Shown here: piece by piece, positions 1 through 7,021 of the stretch | How the letters are laid out: every line of letters starts with the position of its first letter | How positions within the stretch are numbered: the first letter of the stretch is position 1 | Assembly: GCA_029882235.1 (NCBI GenBank) | Contig: JAOULB010000076.1 | Coordinates: forward strand, 1 to 8,107 | Source of the DNA: Gammaproteobacteria bacterium | GTDB taxonomy: Bacteria; Pseudomonadota; Gammaproteobacteria; UBA6429; Thiohalophilaceae | Direction: 5' to 3' | DNA length: 8,107 nt | The notes under the pieces: model-generated | The model's database searches: none | Told to the model about the DNA's origin: nothing | What the model saw: only the letters and a program-made list of their open reading frames with translations | Made by a program: the position numbers and the translations under genes

Positions 1-927
1 TGCGCGTCGCATGGTTTCGGCAATACTATGAGTGCGTTGCACTTGATCCATTTTTGTTAAATCAAAACCATTGAGAATATTGAGCATCTGAATAATGGCG
101 ACCCCGCCCGATGAGGGTGGGGCTACGGAAGTCACTTTATAACCTCGATAACTTCCAGTAAGCGGTTGACGCTCAACAATACTATATTTTTTTAAATCCT
201 GTTTTAGCCAGATCCCACCGGCTCTGCGCGTACCGGTAACCAGTTTGCTTGCAACTTCACCCTGATAAAAACCAGCATGCCCATGTTGCGCCATTGCCTT
301 TAATGTTTTTGCCAGATCATGTTGCTTGATGACATAACCCAATGGTGGCACTTCATTATTTTTTAAAAATATCTTGGCAGCTGCCGGTGAGGAACGTAAG
401 GCCTGCAGACGAAACTTTGCCATGCGTTGGTAATAGGGTGTGACCTTAAAACCATTTTCGGCCGCGCGTATTGCCGGTGCCAGACTTTTTGATAAGGGTA
501 AGCGCCCGTACTTCTTTGCAATATGAACCAGTGCGGCTGGTTCGCCGGGAATGCCCGCCGCAAGGGGCCCATCAACGGATAATTTTGGAATCACTTTACC
601 ACTGGAGTCCAGATACATATCGCGATGCGCCTGTAGCGGTGCCTTCTCACGCCCATCGATCATCACCTGCTTTCCATCTTTGGCGCGATGTAATAACCAG
701 AAGCCACCACCACCGATACCCGAACTATAAGGTTCAACGACTGCTGTGGTTGCGCTTACCGCAATAGCAGCATCAAAGGCATTACCACCTGCTTCCAAAA
801 TTTCAAAACCTGCCGCCGTTGCGGTGGGATGTGCACTGGCAATGGCTGCCTGTTTCGGTTTGACGGCTTGTGCAGTTGCACATACAAACAATAACAGACC
901 AATAATGATGGGTTTAGATTTATGCAT
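1..927 (-). CDS. ggt: Gamma-glutamyltransferase precursor, N-terminal part (cut by window edge)
   Basis: This reading frame starts at an ATG (925-927, minus strand) and stays open to base 1, giving 309 residues. Residues 1-21 look like a Sec signal peptide with a hydrophobic stretch IIIGLLLFV and likely cleavage after AQA, so the enzyme should be periplasmic. Family hallmarks of the large subunit follow: an EAGGNAFDAAIA segment (residues 45-56), SGIGGGGFWLL (69-79), and DGREKAP (91-97), whose Arg93 matches the arginine that binds the gamma-glutamyl carboxylate in known enzymes. Further on, PLAAGIPGEPA and SVAPPSSGG also fit. The family enzyme cleaves or transfers the gamma-glutamyl group of glutathione and matures by self-cleavage at a threonine. 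That threonine and the small subunit lie beyond the window. The gene sits 13 bp downstream of the chrA stop with no clear Shine-Dalgarno sequence, so it is probably co-transcribed with chrA and possibly coupled to it. Family assignment is confident; substrate is inferred. Confidence 0.93.
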   Translation of the reverse strand, partial: MHKSKPIIIGLLLFVCATAQAVKPKQAAIASAHPTATAAGFEILEAGGNAFDAAIAVSATTAVVEPYSSGIGGGGFWLLHRAKDGKQVMIDGREKAPLQAHRDMYLDSSGKVIPKLSVDGPLAAGIPGEPAALVHIAKKYGRLPLSKSLAPAIRAAENGFKVTPYYQRMAKFRLQALRSSPAAAKIFLKNNEVPPLGYVIKQHDLAKTLKAMAQHGHAGFYQGEVASKLVTGTRRAGGIWLKQDLKKYSIVERQPLTGSYRGYKVTSVAPPSSGGVAIIQMLNILNGFDLTKMDQVQRTHSIAETMRRA

Positions 928-940
928 AATAGAAATCAAC

Positions 941-2275
941 TTATAAAATCAGAGAATAGGCCAGGCCAGTCACTGCACTTGCTGCAATTACCGTAACAAT
1001 ACCGATGTTAAATCTAAATAAGGCAACAAATGCGGCAATCGTGATCAACAATGAAAACCATTCAAAACGACCATCCAGTCCTTCTGGCCATAACACATGA
1101 TAGGCAAAGAACACGGCCAGGTTGATGACCACCCCCACAACAGCAGCTGTTATACCTGTTAGTGGCGCACTGAACTTTATTTCATGGCGTGTTGCCTCAA
1201 CCGCAGGCGCGCCTAATAGAATAAACAGGAATGAAGGTAAGAAGGTAAACAGAGTGGCGATGGACGCACCGGCTGCCCCGGCTAGTGCCAGATTCTCAGG
1301 ACCAAAGATTTCTTTGGTCCAGCCACCAACATACCCCACAAAGGCGACAACCATAATCAGTGGCCCTGGAGTTGTTTCGCCCAGAGCAAGGCCATCGATC
1401 ATCTGAGTCCCTGTTAGCCACTGATACTGATCAACCCCCCCCTGATAGACATAGGGCAACACCGCATAGGCACCGCCAAAGGTCACCAGTGCGGCCTTGG
1501 TAAAGAACCAGCTCATCTGGCTTAGCGTGCCTTCCCAACCATAACTCGTAATCATCATCCCCATCACACCGGCCCAGATCAATAGCCCAATAATTGCGTA
1601 GCTAATCAGCCGGCTCCACTTGAAGCGCGTATGCTCAGGTAGCGGGGTATCATCATCAATAAGCGCCGGGCCATAAGAGTCCTTGCCAGAACCATGATGA
1701 CCACCCGCCTTGAATTTATCCGGTGCGATGTGCGCACCGATATAGCCGATAATGCCCGCAGCCAACACGATGGCAGGAAATGGAATTTTAAAAACGAAGA
1801 TAGCAATAAAGGCCAGCACCGCCATGCTCCAAAGCACGCTATTGTTTAAGGCGCGCGAGCCAATTCGATAGGCGGCAAAAATCACAATCGCCGTCACTGC
1901 CGGTTTTATGCCATATAAAATTCCGGCAACAACAGGCAGATCACCAAAAGACAAATAAATCCAGGTCAGCGCAATCAGGATAAACAGTGACGGCAACACG
2001 AACAGGGTACCTGCAATGATGCCTCCCAGAGTGCCATGCATGAGCCAGCCAATATAGGTGGCTAACTGTTGGGCTTCAGGCCCCGGTAAGACCATGGTGT
2101 AGTTGAGTGCATGCAGAAAGCGATGTTCAGAAATCCAGCGGCGTTTTTCTACCAGTTCCTGATGCATCATGCTGATCTGACCCGCCGGGCCTCCAAAGCT
2201 TATAAATCCCAGTTTTAGCCAGTAAGCAAAAGCGGTCCATAATGAAACGGGCTGCGGCCTTTCAGCATTGTTCAT
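941..2275 (-). CDS. chrA: Two-domain chromate transporter, CHR family
   Basis: A 444-residue polytopic inner-membrane protein built from two homologous CHR halves, as in full-length ChrA proteins. The N-terminal half carries LGFISFGGPAGQI (residues 22-34) and LPGPEAQQLATYIGW (63-77). The C-terminal half repeats the pattern with VTFGG (Phe266-Gly268) and TTPGPL (Pro303-Pro305). A hydrophilic linker rich in Gly, His and Asp (GGHHGSGKDSYGPALIDDD) joins them, followed by a new run of membrane segments. Known family members export chromate, probably by proton-coupled antiport, and the superfamily is linked to sulfate-like oxyanions; actual specificity here is not visible. The ATG at 2275 has an AACAGG sequence about nine bases upstream as a plausible ribosome site. 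The gene is first in a leftward unit with ggt and is divergent from the nap operon. It contains a run of eight G (coding strand, 1442-1435), with the frame intact. No chrB-type regulator is in the window. Confidence 0.93.
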   Translation of the reverse strand: MNNAERPQPVSLWTAFAYWLKLGFISFGGPAGQISMMHQELVEKRRWISEHRFLHALNYTMVLPGPEAQQLATYIGWLMHGTLGGIIAGTLFVLPSLFILIALTWIYLSFGDLPVVAGILYGIKPAVTAIVIFAAYRIGSRALNNSVLWSMAVLAFIAIFVFKIPFPAIVLAAGIIGYIGAHIAPDKFKAGGHHGSGKDSYGPALIDDDTPLPEHTRFKWSRLISYAIIGLLIWAGVMGMMITSYGWEGTLSQMSWFFTKAALVTFGGAYAVLPYVYQGGVDQYQWLTGTQMIDGLALGETTPGPLIMVVAFVGYVGGWTKEIFGPENLALAGAAGASIATLFTFLPSFLFILLGAPAVEATRHEIKFSAPLTGITAAVVGVVINLAVFFAYHVLWPEGLDGRFEWFSLLITIAAFVALFRFNIGIVTVIAASAVTGLAYSLIL

Positions 2276-2403
2276 ACATTTTTACCTGTTATTGTTATAT
2301 TAAAATCGGGCACTATACTACAGTACTAATTAGTGCATCACACGCATAACTGACTGATAACCATAATAATTGTCAATAATTAGTATATGTTAATGTACTT
2401 AAC

Positions 2404-2417
2404 TTGATCTATGTCAA
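2404..2417 (+). promoter_or_regulatory. FNR/Anr-like binding site upstream of napF
   Basis: The sequence TTGATCTATGTCAA matches the FNR consensus TTGAT-N4-ATCAA at nine of ten defined positions; the only deviation is G for A at the start of the second arm. FNR-family activators (FNR, Anr, some Dnr) use such sites to switch on anaerobic respiration genes, including nap operons in enterobacteria. Placing the box at -41.5, the usual class II position, predicts a start near 2452, about 50 bases before the napF start codon. Regulation by oxygen is inferred from the site, not shown. Confidence 0.72.
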
Positions 2418-2440
2418 GACATCCTGTTCTATAGCTTGAG

Positions 2441-2446
2441 AGTATA
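2441..2446 (+). promoter_or_regulatory. Candidate -10 element of the nap promoter
   Basis: AGTATA, followed by GGG, lies about 30 bp downstream of the centre of the FNR-like box. It is within one base of where a class II FNR-dependent promoter would have its -10 hexamer. It is a weak match to TATAAT, as is common for activator-dependent promoters. TATAGC at 2430-2435 is an alternative but would put the box too close to the start site. Confidence 0.35.
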
Positions 2447-2501
2447 GGGCTGTCGCCGACAAACAGGTTAATGTTATTAAGAGGAAGGACAAAAAACAAA
2501 C

Positions 2502-3002
2502 GTGAGTCAATCAATTAGCAGAGCCCAATTTATACGGGGCAACTTCAGTGGTAAACATTGTTATATCCGCCCACCCTGGTCTAAACAGGAAATCGAACTT
2601 GTAAGCAACTGTAGCCGCTGCAATGATTGTATCAGTGCCTGTCCCGAAAACATCCTCACAACTGATCCCAAAGGTTTTCCAAAAATTGATTTCAAACAGG
2701 GTGAATGCACCTTCTGTGCAGAATGTGTCTCTGCCTGTCAGGCCGATGTATTTACAAACGACACTGATTTATCACCCTGGAGTCTGACTGCCAGTATCAC
2801 GAGCAAGTGCTTACCCCTTCAAGGCATTGTCTGTGGCCGTTGTGCGGAAGAATGTGAAACTGCGGCCATCAGTATGAAGTTGATTGCAGGTGGTATTACT
2901 ATCCCACAACTCAATATTGAAACCTGTTCTGGCTGTGGTGCCTGTTATCGCATCTGCCCAACCAACGCTATCGAATTATCCTACACAGGAGAAACACCGT
3001 GA
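2502..3002 (+). CDS. napF: NapF, cytoplasmic 4Fe-4S protein of periplasmic nitrate reductase maturation
   Basis: A 166-residue ferredoxin-type protein, close to the length of E. coli NapF. After an N-terminal RPPW motif (residues 23-26), typical of NapF, there are four cysteine clusters: C37-C40-C43-C47, C69-C72-C75-C79, C103-x7-C111-C114-C118, and C142-C145-C148-C152. The odd third spacing is also typical of NapF and separates it from generic ferredoxins. There is no signal peptide or membrane segment. In E. coli, NapF is a cytoplasmic protein that interacts with NapA and is thought to help its iron-sulfur assembly before export. The GTG at 2502 is chosen because an in-frame TAA lies just upstream (2478-2480) with no other start between. 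The GAGGAAGG ribosome site (2481-2488) is about 13 bases away, rather far. This is the first gene of the nap operon, and its stop overlaps the napD start as GTGA. Confidence 0.93.
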   Translation: MSQSISRAQFIRGNFSGKHCYIRPPWSKQEIELVSNCSRCNDCISACPENILTTDPKGFPKIDFKQGECTFCAECVSACQADVFTNDTDLSPWSLTASITSKCLPLQGIVCGRCAEECETAAISMKLIAGGITIPQLNIETCSGCGACYRICPTNAIELSYTGETP

Positions 3003-3277
3003 GTGAAGCCATAAATATCTGTGGTGTATTAATCCACGCCATGCCTGATAAAGTTACTGAGGTAAAACAAACACTACTCGAATATGAAGGGCTGGAAATA
3101 CACACAGTGACTGAAGATGGCCGTATGGTGATCACTTTAGATTATCCAGACCGCGGTCAGATGATGGATACAATCAATCAACTTAACTCTGTTGCAGGCG
3201 TACTCTCTGCGGCAATGGTTTATCAACACAACGAATCGAATGACATAGACATAAAAGAACAGGAGGCCAGCGTATGA
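2999..3277 (+). CDS. napD: NapD, chaperone for the NapA twin-arginine signal peptide
   Basis: A 92-residue cytoplasmic protein with the NapD pattern: an opening strand (INICGVLIHAMPDKV), a helix, a central strand pair around GLEIHTVTEDGRMVITLDY, and a closing helix and strand ending VAGVLSAAMVYQHNE. This matches the ferredoxin-like fold of the family. NapD binds the Tat leader of NapA and holds back export until the molybdenum cofactor and iron-sulfur cluster are in place. The start is GTG at 2999, preceded by AGGAG (2987-2991). It overlaps the napF stop by 4 bp, and its own stop overlaps the napA ATG by 4 bp (ATGA). This implies tight translational coupling between the chaperone and its client. 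The acidic C-terminal tail (residues about 77-92) is less conserved. Confidence 0.93.
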   Translation: MSEAINICGVLIHAMPDKVTEVKQTLLEYEGLEIHTVTEDGRMVITLDYPDRGQMMDTINQLNSVAGVLSAAMVYQHNESNDIDIKEQEASV

Positions 3278-5778
3278 AACAAACACGGCGTGAATTTATT
3301 AAGACGAATGCCATTGCTGCGACAGCAACTGCTGCAGGTATTGCATTACCTGGGATTAAAATCGCAGAGGCAAAAAACCGCGATCTGATTCGTTGGGATA
3401 AAGCACCCTGCCGTTTCTGTGGTACAGGCTGCAGCGTACTGGTGGGTACTAAAGACGATAAAGTAGTTGCCACACAGGGTGATCCCGAGTCGCCCGTTAA
3501 CCGTGGACTCAACTGCATCAAAGGTTACTTCCTGTCAAAGATTATGTATGGCAATGATCGTCTGACCAAACCCCTGTTGCGCATGAAGAATGGTAGATAT
3601 GACAAGAATGGCGACTTCAAGGAGGTAAGCTGGGACAAGGCCTTTGATGTTATGGCCGAACAATGGAAAAAGGCACTGAAGAAAAAAGGACCAACCTCAG
3701 TCGGGATGTTTGGCTCTGGTCAATGGACTGTGTGGGAAGGCTATGCAGCATCAAAACTGTTTAAGGCTGGATTCCGCTCCAATAATATTGATCCCAATGC
3801 ACGTCATTGTATGGCCTCAGCTGTAGGAGCCTTTATGCGTGGCTTTGGTTCCGATGAACCTATGGGTTGTTATGATGATCTTGAAGCAGCCGATGCCTTT
3901 GTACTATGGGGAGCCAACATGGCCGAGATGCATCCCATCCTCTGGACCCGTCTGTCTGACACCCGTCTGACCAAACCCGGTTGTGAGGTGCATGTTTTAT
4001 CTACCTTTAAGCACCGTAGTTTTGATCTTGCTGATAATGGCATGGTCTTTACACCACAGACCGACCTGGCAATTTTAAATTACATTGCCAACTACATCAT
4101 TGAGAATAAAGCCTATAACAAGGACTTTATTAGCAAACATGTCAACTTCACCAAGACACCTACTGATATTGGTTATGGCTTAAGACCAGATCATCCGCTG
4201 GAAAAGAAAAAGACTGGCAAGGGCGGCAAACTTTCTAAAATCAGCTTTGAGGAATATGCCAAATCCGTTTCGAAATACACACTGAGTTATACCTCCAAAC
4301 TAAGTGGCGTACCTGAGAAACAACTCAAACGTCTGGCCAAGCTTTATGCTGATCCAAACAAAAAAATCTCTTCTTACTGGACGATGGGTTTCAATCAGCA
4401 TACCCGCGGCGTTTGGGTGAATGGTCTTCTTTATAACGTTCATCTATTGATGGGTAAGATTTCTGAACCGGGTAACAGTCCCTTCTCTCTAACTGGTCAG
4501 CCTTCAGCCTGTGGTACTGCCCGTGAAGTCGGCACCTTTTCACATCGTCTGCCTGCCGATCTGGTCGTTAAGAATAAGGCACATCGTGACTTTGCTGAAA
4601 AGATCTGGAAGCTACCATCCGGCACCATTCCGGCAAAACCCGGTTTCCATGCTGTATTGCAAAATCGTAAATTAAAAGACGGCGAACTGAATGCCTACTG
4701 GGTGATGTGTAATAACAATATGCAGGCTGCACCCAACATGAATGAAGAAGGCCTGCCCGGTTATCGTAATCCGGAAAACTTTATTGTTGTGTCTGATCCT
4801 TACCCAACCGTCACGGCACAAGCTGCGGACCTGATTCTGCCGACCGCCATGTGGGTCGAGAAAGAAGGCGCCTATGGTAATGCCGAACGTCGTACTCAAT
4901 TCTGGCGCCAGCAAGTGAGTGCTCCCGGTGAAGCCAAATCCGATCTCTGGCAGCTGATGGAGTTCTCCAAACGCTTCAAAGTGGAAGAGGTCTGGCCTGC
5001 TGAGCTGATTGCGAAGATGCCGCAGTATAAAGGTAAAACCCTGTACGATATTTTATATAGAAATGGCCAGGTCGATAAATATAAAACACAGGCCATCACT
5101 GATAAACAGGGCAATAAGTATCAAAACGATGAAATGAAAGACTTTGGTTTCTATGTGCAAAAAGGTCTGTTTGAAGAGTATCGCATCTTCGGTACCCAAG
5201 GACCCAAGAAAGGCCATGACCTCGCTGAGTTTGATACCTACCATCAGGTACGTGGGTTACGTTGGCCTGTTATTAATGGTAAGGAAACACTCTGGCGTTA
5301 TCGTGAAGGCTACGATCCCTTTGTTAAGAAAGGCAAGGGTGTCGAGTTCTATGGCAAGAAAGATGGTAAGGCGAATATCATATTTGCTCCTTACGAACCT
5401 GCTGCGGAGTCACCGGATAAAGAATATGATCTGTGGCTGTCTACCGGTCGTGTACTCGAGCACTGGCACTCCGGCACTATGACTCGACGTGTACCTGAAC
5501 TCTATCGCGCTGTACCCGATGCCATGGTTTACATGCATCCCGATGATGCTAAGAAACGCGGCCTGCGCCGCGGTATGACTGCAAAGATCATCAGCCGCCG
5601 TGGTGAAATGACCGCTGAAATTGAGACTCGGGGTCGCAACCGACCACCCATAGGTCTGGTCTTTATTCCCTGGTTTGATGCCAGTCGTCTGGTCAACAAG
5701 CTTACTCTAGATGCTACAGATCCCTTATCCAAGGAGACTGACTTCAAGAAATGTGCTGTGAAAATTGTCAAGGCATAA
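3274..5778 (+). CDS. napA: NapA, periplasmic nitrate reductase catalytic subunit
   Basis: An 834-residue molybdopterin oxidoreductase, close to the roughly 830 residues usual for NapA. It opens with a twin-arginine motif TRREFIK (residues 4-10), a hydrophobic alanine-rich segment, and likely cleavage near residue 33. A 4Fe-4S cluster is bound by C46-x2-C49-x3-C53 and C81, and Lys83 matches the lysine thought to carry electrons to the cofactor. Cys179, in ARHCMAS, matches the cysteine that coordinates molybdenum in NapA; assimilatory NasA has the same type of ligand, but the Tat leader and neighbours settle the choice. The C-terminal region has the cofactor-binding domain (STGRVLEHWHSGTMTRRVPEL), typical of Nap. 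The enzyme reduces nitrate to nitrite in the periplasm using electrons from NapB. The ATG follows AGGAGG (3261-3266) with a seven-base spacer, the best ribosome site in the operon. All key residues are present and the frame is intact. Confidence 0.97.
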   Translation: MKQTRREFIKTNAIAATATAAGIALPGIKIAEAKNRDLIRWDKAPCRFCGTGCSVLVGTKDDKVVATQGDPESPVNRGLNCIKGYFLSKIMYGNDRLTKPLLRMKNGRYDKNGDFKEVSWDKAFDVMAEQWKKALKKKGPTSVGMFGSGQWTVWEGYAASKLFKAGFRSNNIDPNARHCMASAVGAFMRGFGSDEPMGCYDDLEAADAFVLWGANMAEMHPILWTRLSDTRLTKPGCEVHVLSTFKHRSFDLADNGMVFTPQTDLAILNYIANYIIENKAYNKDFISKHVNFTKTPTDIGYGLRPDHPLEKKKTGKGGKLSKISFEEYAKSVSKYTLSYTSKLSGVPEKQLKRLAKLYADPNKKISSYWTMGFNQHTRGVWVNGLLYNVHLLMGKISEPGNSPFSLTGQPSACGTAREVGTFSHRLPADLVVKNKAHRDFAEKIWKLPSGTIPAKPGFHAVLQNRKLKDGELNAYWVMCNNNMQAAPNMNEEGLPGYRNPENFIVVSDPYPTVTAQAADLILPTAMWVEKEGAYGNAERRTQFWRQQVSAPGEAKSDLWQLMEFSKRFKVEEVWPAELIAKMPQYKGKTLYDILYRNGQVDKYKTQAITDKQGNKYQNDEMKDFGFYVQKGLFEEYRIFGTQGPKKGHDLAEFDTYHQVRGLRWPVINGKETLWRYREGYDPFVKKGKGVEFYGKKDGKANIIFAPYEPAAESPDKEYDLWLSTGRVLEHWHSGTMTRRVPELYRAVPDAMVYMHPDDAKKRGLRRGMTAKIISRRGEMTAEIETRGRNRPPIGLVFIPWFDASRLVNKLTLDATDPLSKETDFKKCAVKIVKA

Positions 5779-5780
5779 CC

Positions 5781-5849
5781 ATGAAATATAAAACAGTCCA
5801 GAATCAATTTAATTCAAGCTTAGTTAAGCAAAGCGAGGTTCTATTATGA
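5781..5849 (+). CDS. Possible 22-codon ORF bridging napA and napB
   Basis: An ATG two bases after the napA stop opens 22 codons (MKYKTVQNQFNSSLVKQSEVLL) that end in a TGA overlapping the napB ATG as ATGA. The same junction style is seen at napF/napD and napD/napA. AAGG at 5770-5773, inside the end of napA, could serve as a ribosome site with seven bases of spacing. The peptide is polar and basic, with no membrane segment, so it is not NapE. It could be a small translated peptide, a coupling device that carries ribosomes into napB, or chance. napB also has its own GAGG site within this ORF. I do not recognise it. Confidence 0.25.
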   Translation: MKYKTVQNQFNSSLVKQSEVLL

Positions 5850-6292
5850 AACTTCTCAGTAAACAAATTGTAATCTTTATTGGCATCTGTATTGCTGCTA
5901 CAACGGTATATGCTAAAGATGTTAACTCTCTACGTGGTTCACACCCGATTGAAGCAAACTCTAAAAAACCTGTAGCGAAAAAATGGCACAGTGATCAGGC
6001 ACCAATAAAGCGTGAATTTGTACATCAACCGCCATTAGTGCCACATAAGATTGAAGGCTATGTCATCAACACTAACTCAAATAAATGTCTGAGTTGCCAT
6101 AGCTGGGCGAATTACAAGGATAAAGGTGCAACAAAAATTAGTCTGACCCACTTTACCGATAGAGACGGCAACGACCTGGCTAATGTATCGGCACGACGGT
6201 ATTTCTGTACACAGTGTCATGTTCCACAGGTTGATTCTAAACCGCTGGTAAAAAACACTTTTAAGCCCGTTAAAAGCATAATGGGCAAATAA
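5846..6292 (+). CDS. napB: NapB, dihaem cytochrome c subunit of periplasmic nitrate reductase
   Basis: A 148-residue periplasmic c-type cytochrome. Residues 1-23 form a Sec signal peptide (IVIFIGICIAATTVYA) with likely cleavage before Lys24. Two haem-binding CxxCH motifs are present, CLSCH (81-85) and CTQCH (121-125). The conserved NapB context is visible: PPLVPHKIEGY (62-72), where His67 is a candidate distal haem ligand, and SLTHF (99-103), where His102 is the other. The length fits the family. NapB forms a complex with NapA and passes it electrons received from NapC. The ATG follows GAGG (5835-5838) at seven bases. The 67-bp gap after napA is the largest in the operon and contains the 22-codon ORF. 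Confidence 0.95.
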   Translation: MKLLSKQIVIFIGICIAATTVYAKDVNSLRGSHPIEANSKKPVAKKWHSDQAPIKREFVHQPPLVPHKIEGYVINTNSNKCLSCHSWANYKDKGATKISLTHFTDRDGNDLANVSARRYFCTQCHVPQVDSKPLVKNTFKPVKSIMGK

Positions 6293-6332
6293 ACAGATCT
6301 ACTCATATCCATACATAGACAGGATTTAGATT

Positions 6333-6971
6333 ATGGCGGACAAAAATATATTAAATAAAATTAAACAGCTCATTGGTAATATCTGGCAATTATTAAAAAA
6401 ACCCAGTGCAAAATATTCTCTAGGTACTTTGCTTAGTGTGGGCATGGTTGCAGGTATTATTTTCTGGGGTGGTTTTAATACTGCGATGGAAATCAGTAAT
6501 ACAGAAACTTTCTGTATTTCCTGTCATGAAATGCGTGTCAATGTTTACGAGGAATATAAAAACACTATTCACTATAATAATCGCAGTGGTGTGCGTGCAA
6601 CCTGTCCTGACTGTCATGTACCCAAAGAATGGCACTGGAAGGTGATTCGTAAAATCAAGGCGACGAATGAATTATTCCACAAAGTATTGGGCACAATAGA
6701 CACGCCCGAGAAGTTCAATGATAAAAGATTACAGCTGGCGCAGAATGTCTGGAGAGAGATGAAAAATACAGACTCTCGTGAATGTCGTAACTGCCACGAC
6801 TTTGAGTCTATGGACTATGCACGACAGGGACGCCGCGCAGTAAACAATCATACAAAAGGTTTTGACAAAGGTCGAACCTGTATCGACTGTCATAAGGGTA
6901 TCGCGCATACATTACCTAATATGAGTGGTGTCGACCCGAGTGCGGCCTTCCCGGATAATACGGAAAAATAA
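6333..6971 (+). CDS. napC: NapC, membrane-anchored tetrahaem quinol dehydrogenase
   Basis: A 212-residue protein of the NapC/NirT/NrfH family. One N-terminal membrane anchor (about residues 29-48) holds a periplasmic haem domain with four CxxCH motifs: C61-H65, C91-H95, C151-H155 and C183-H187. The first is followed by Met67 (CHEM), matching the family's unusual first-haem methionine, and the segment HWKVIRKIKATNELFHKVLGTIDTPEKF is highly typical. The protein oxidises membrane quinol and feeds electrons to NapB and NapA. NrfH, TorC and CymA share the fold, but the position at the end of a nap operon makes NapC the likely identity. The ATG has AGGA (6321-6324) eight bases upstream. With no napG or napH nearby, this is the only quinol route to NapA visible here. 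The short C-terminal tail after residue 195 carries no haem motif. Confidence 0.95.
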   Translation: MADKNILNKIKQLIGNIWQLLKKPSAKYSLGTLLSVGMVAGIIFWGGFNTAMEISNTETFCISCHEMRVNVYEEYKNTIHYNNRSGVRATCPDCHVPKEWHWKVIRKIKATNELFHKVLGTIDTPEKFNDKRLQLAQNVWREMKNTDSRECRNCHDFESMDYARQGRRAVNNHTKGFDKGRTCIDCHKGIAHTLPNMSGVDPSAAFPDNTEK

Positions 6972-6973
6972 AC

Positions 6974-6999
6974 AAAAGGCGGGGTAACCCGCCTTTTTT
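6974..6999. terminator. Bidirectional intrinsic terminator between nap and the YeeE pair
   Basis: GGCGGG (6978-6983), loop GTAA, and CCCGCC (6988-6993) form a perfect GC stem, extended by four A:T pairs to ten pairs in all. A run of six T follows on the plus strand, only a few bases after the napC stop. On the minus strand the same stem is followed by TTTTGTTTATTTTT, so it can also end the convergent YeeE transcript. Confidence 0.92.
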
Positions 7000-7021
7000 A
7001 TATTTGTTGAACTGTCATGAA

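Larger units (their letters stand above)
2276..2501. promoter_or_regulatory. Divergent intergenic regulatory region between chrA and napF
   Basis: This 226-bp AT-rich stretch separates two divergent units and holds no convincing gene. The right third carries the FNR-like box and likely nap promoter described separately. The left part, nearer chrA, has a perfect 10-bp palindrome ACTAATTAGT (2325-2334), and the octamer TAATTAGT occurs twice, at 2327-2334 and 2377-2384, exactly 50 bp apart. A consensus-like TTGACA lies on the minus strand at 2376-2371, but no good -10 sits at the right distance. A TATAGT lies on the minus strand at 2317-2312 with only a poor -35. The chrA promoter is therefore not resolved. 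Confidence 0.7.

Noticed and set aside
6..927. Lipoprotein signal on the gamma-glutamyltransferase (Cys16 in the leader)
   Set aside because: The residue before the cysteine is Val, which does not fit a lipobox, and a normal signal peptidase site (AQA) follows.
471..946. Two plus-strand open frames (471-767 and 746-946) opposite ggt
   Set aside because: They lie antisense to a frame with clear gamma-glutamyltransferase motifs and show no recognisable domain; they are by-products of its codon use.
2371..2376. TTGACA on the minus strand as the chrA -35 element
   Set aside because: No acceptable -10 hexamer lies 16-18 bases downstream of it.
2324..2385. NarL/NarP-like heptamers (TACTAAT at 2324-2330 and ATTAGTA at 2379-2385)
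   Set aside because: Both fit the loose TACYNMT pattern but they are not in the 7-2-7 arrangement preferred by NarP, and such heptamers are frequent in AT-rich DNA.
3183..3521. Minus-strand frame of 112 codons across the napD-napA junction
   Set aside because: It overlaps two confidently identified genes, lacks any known motif and has no reason to be expressed.
5144..5482. Plus-strand 112-codon frame inside napA
   Set aside because: It lies within an intact, fully explained napA reading frame and resembles no protein family.
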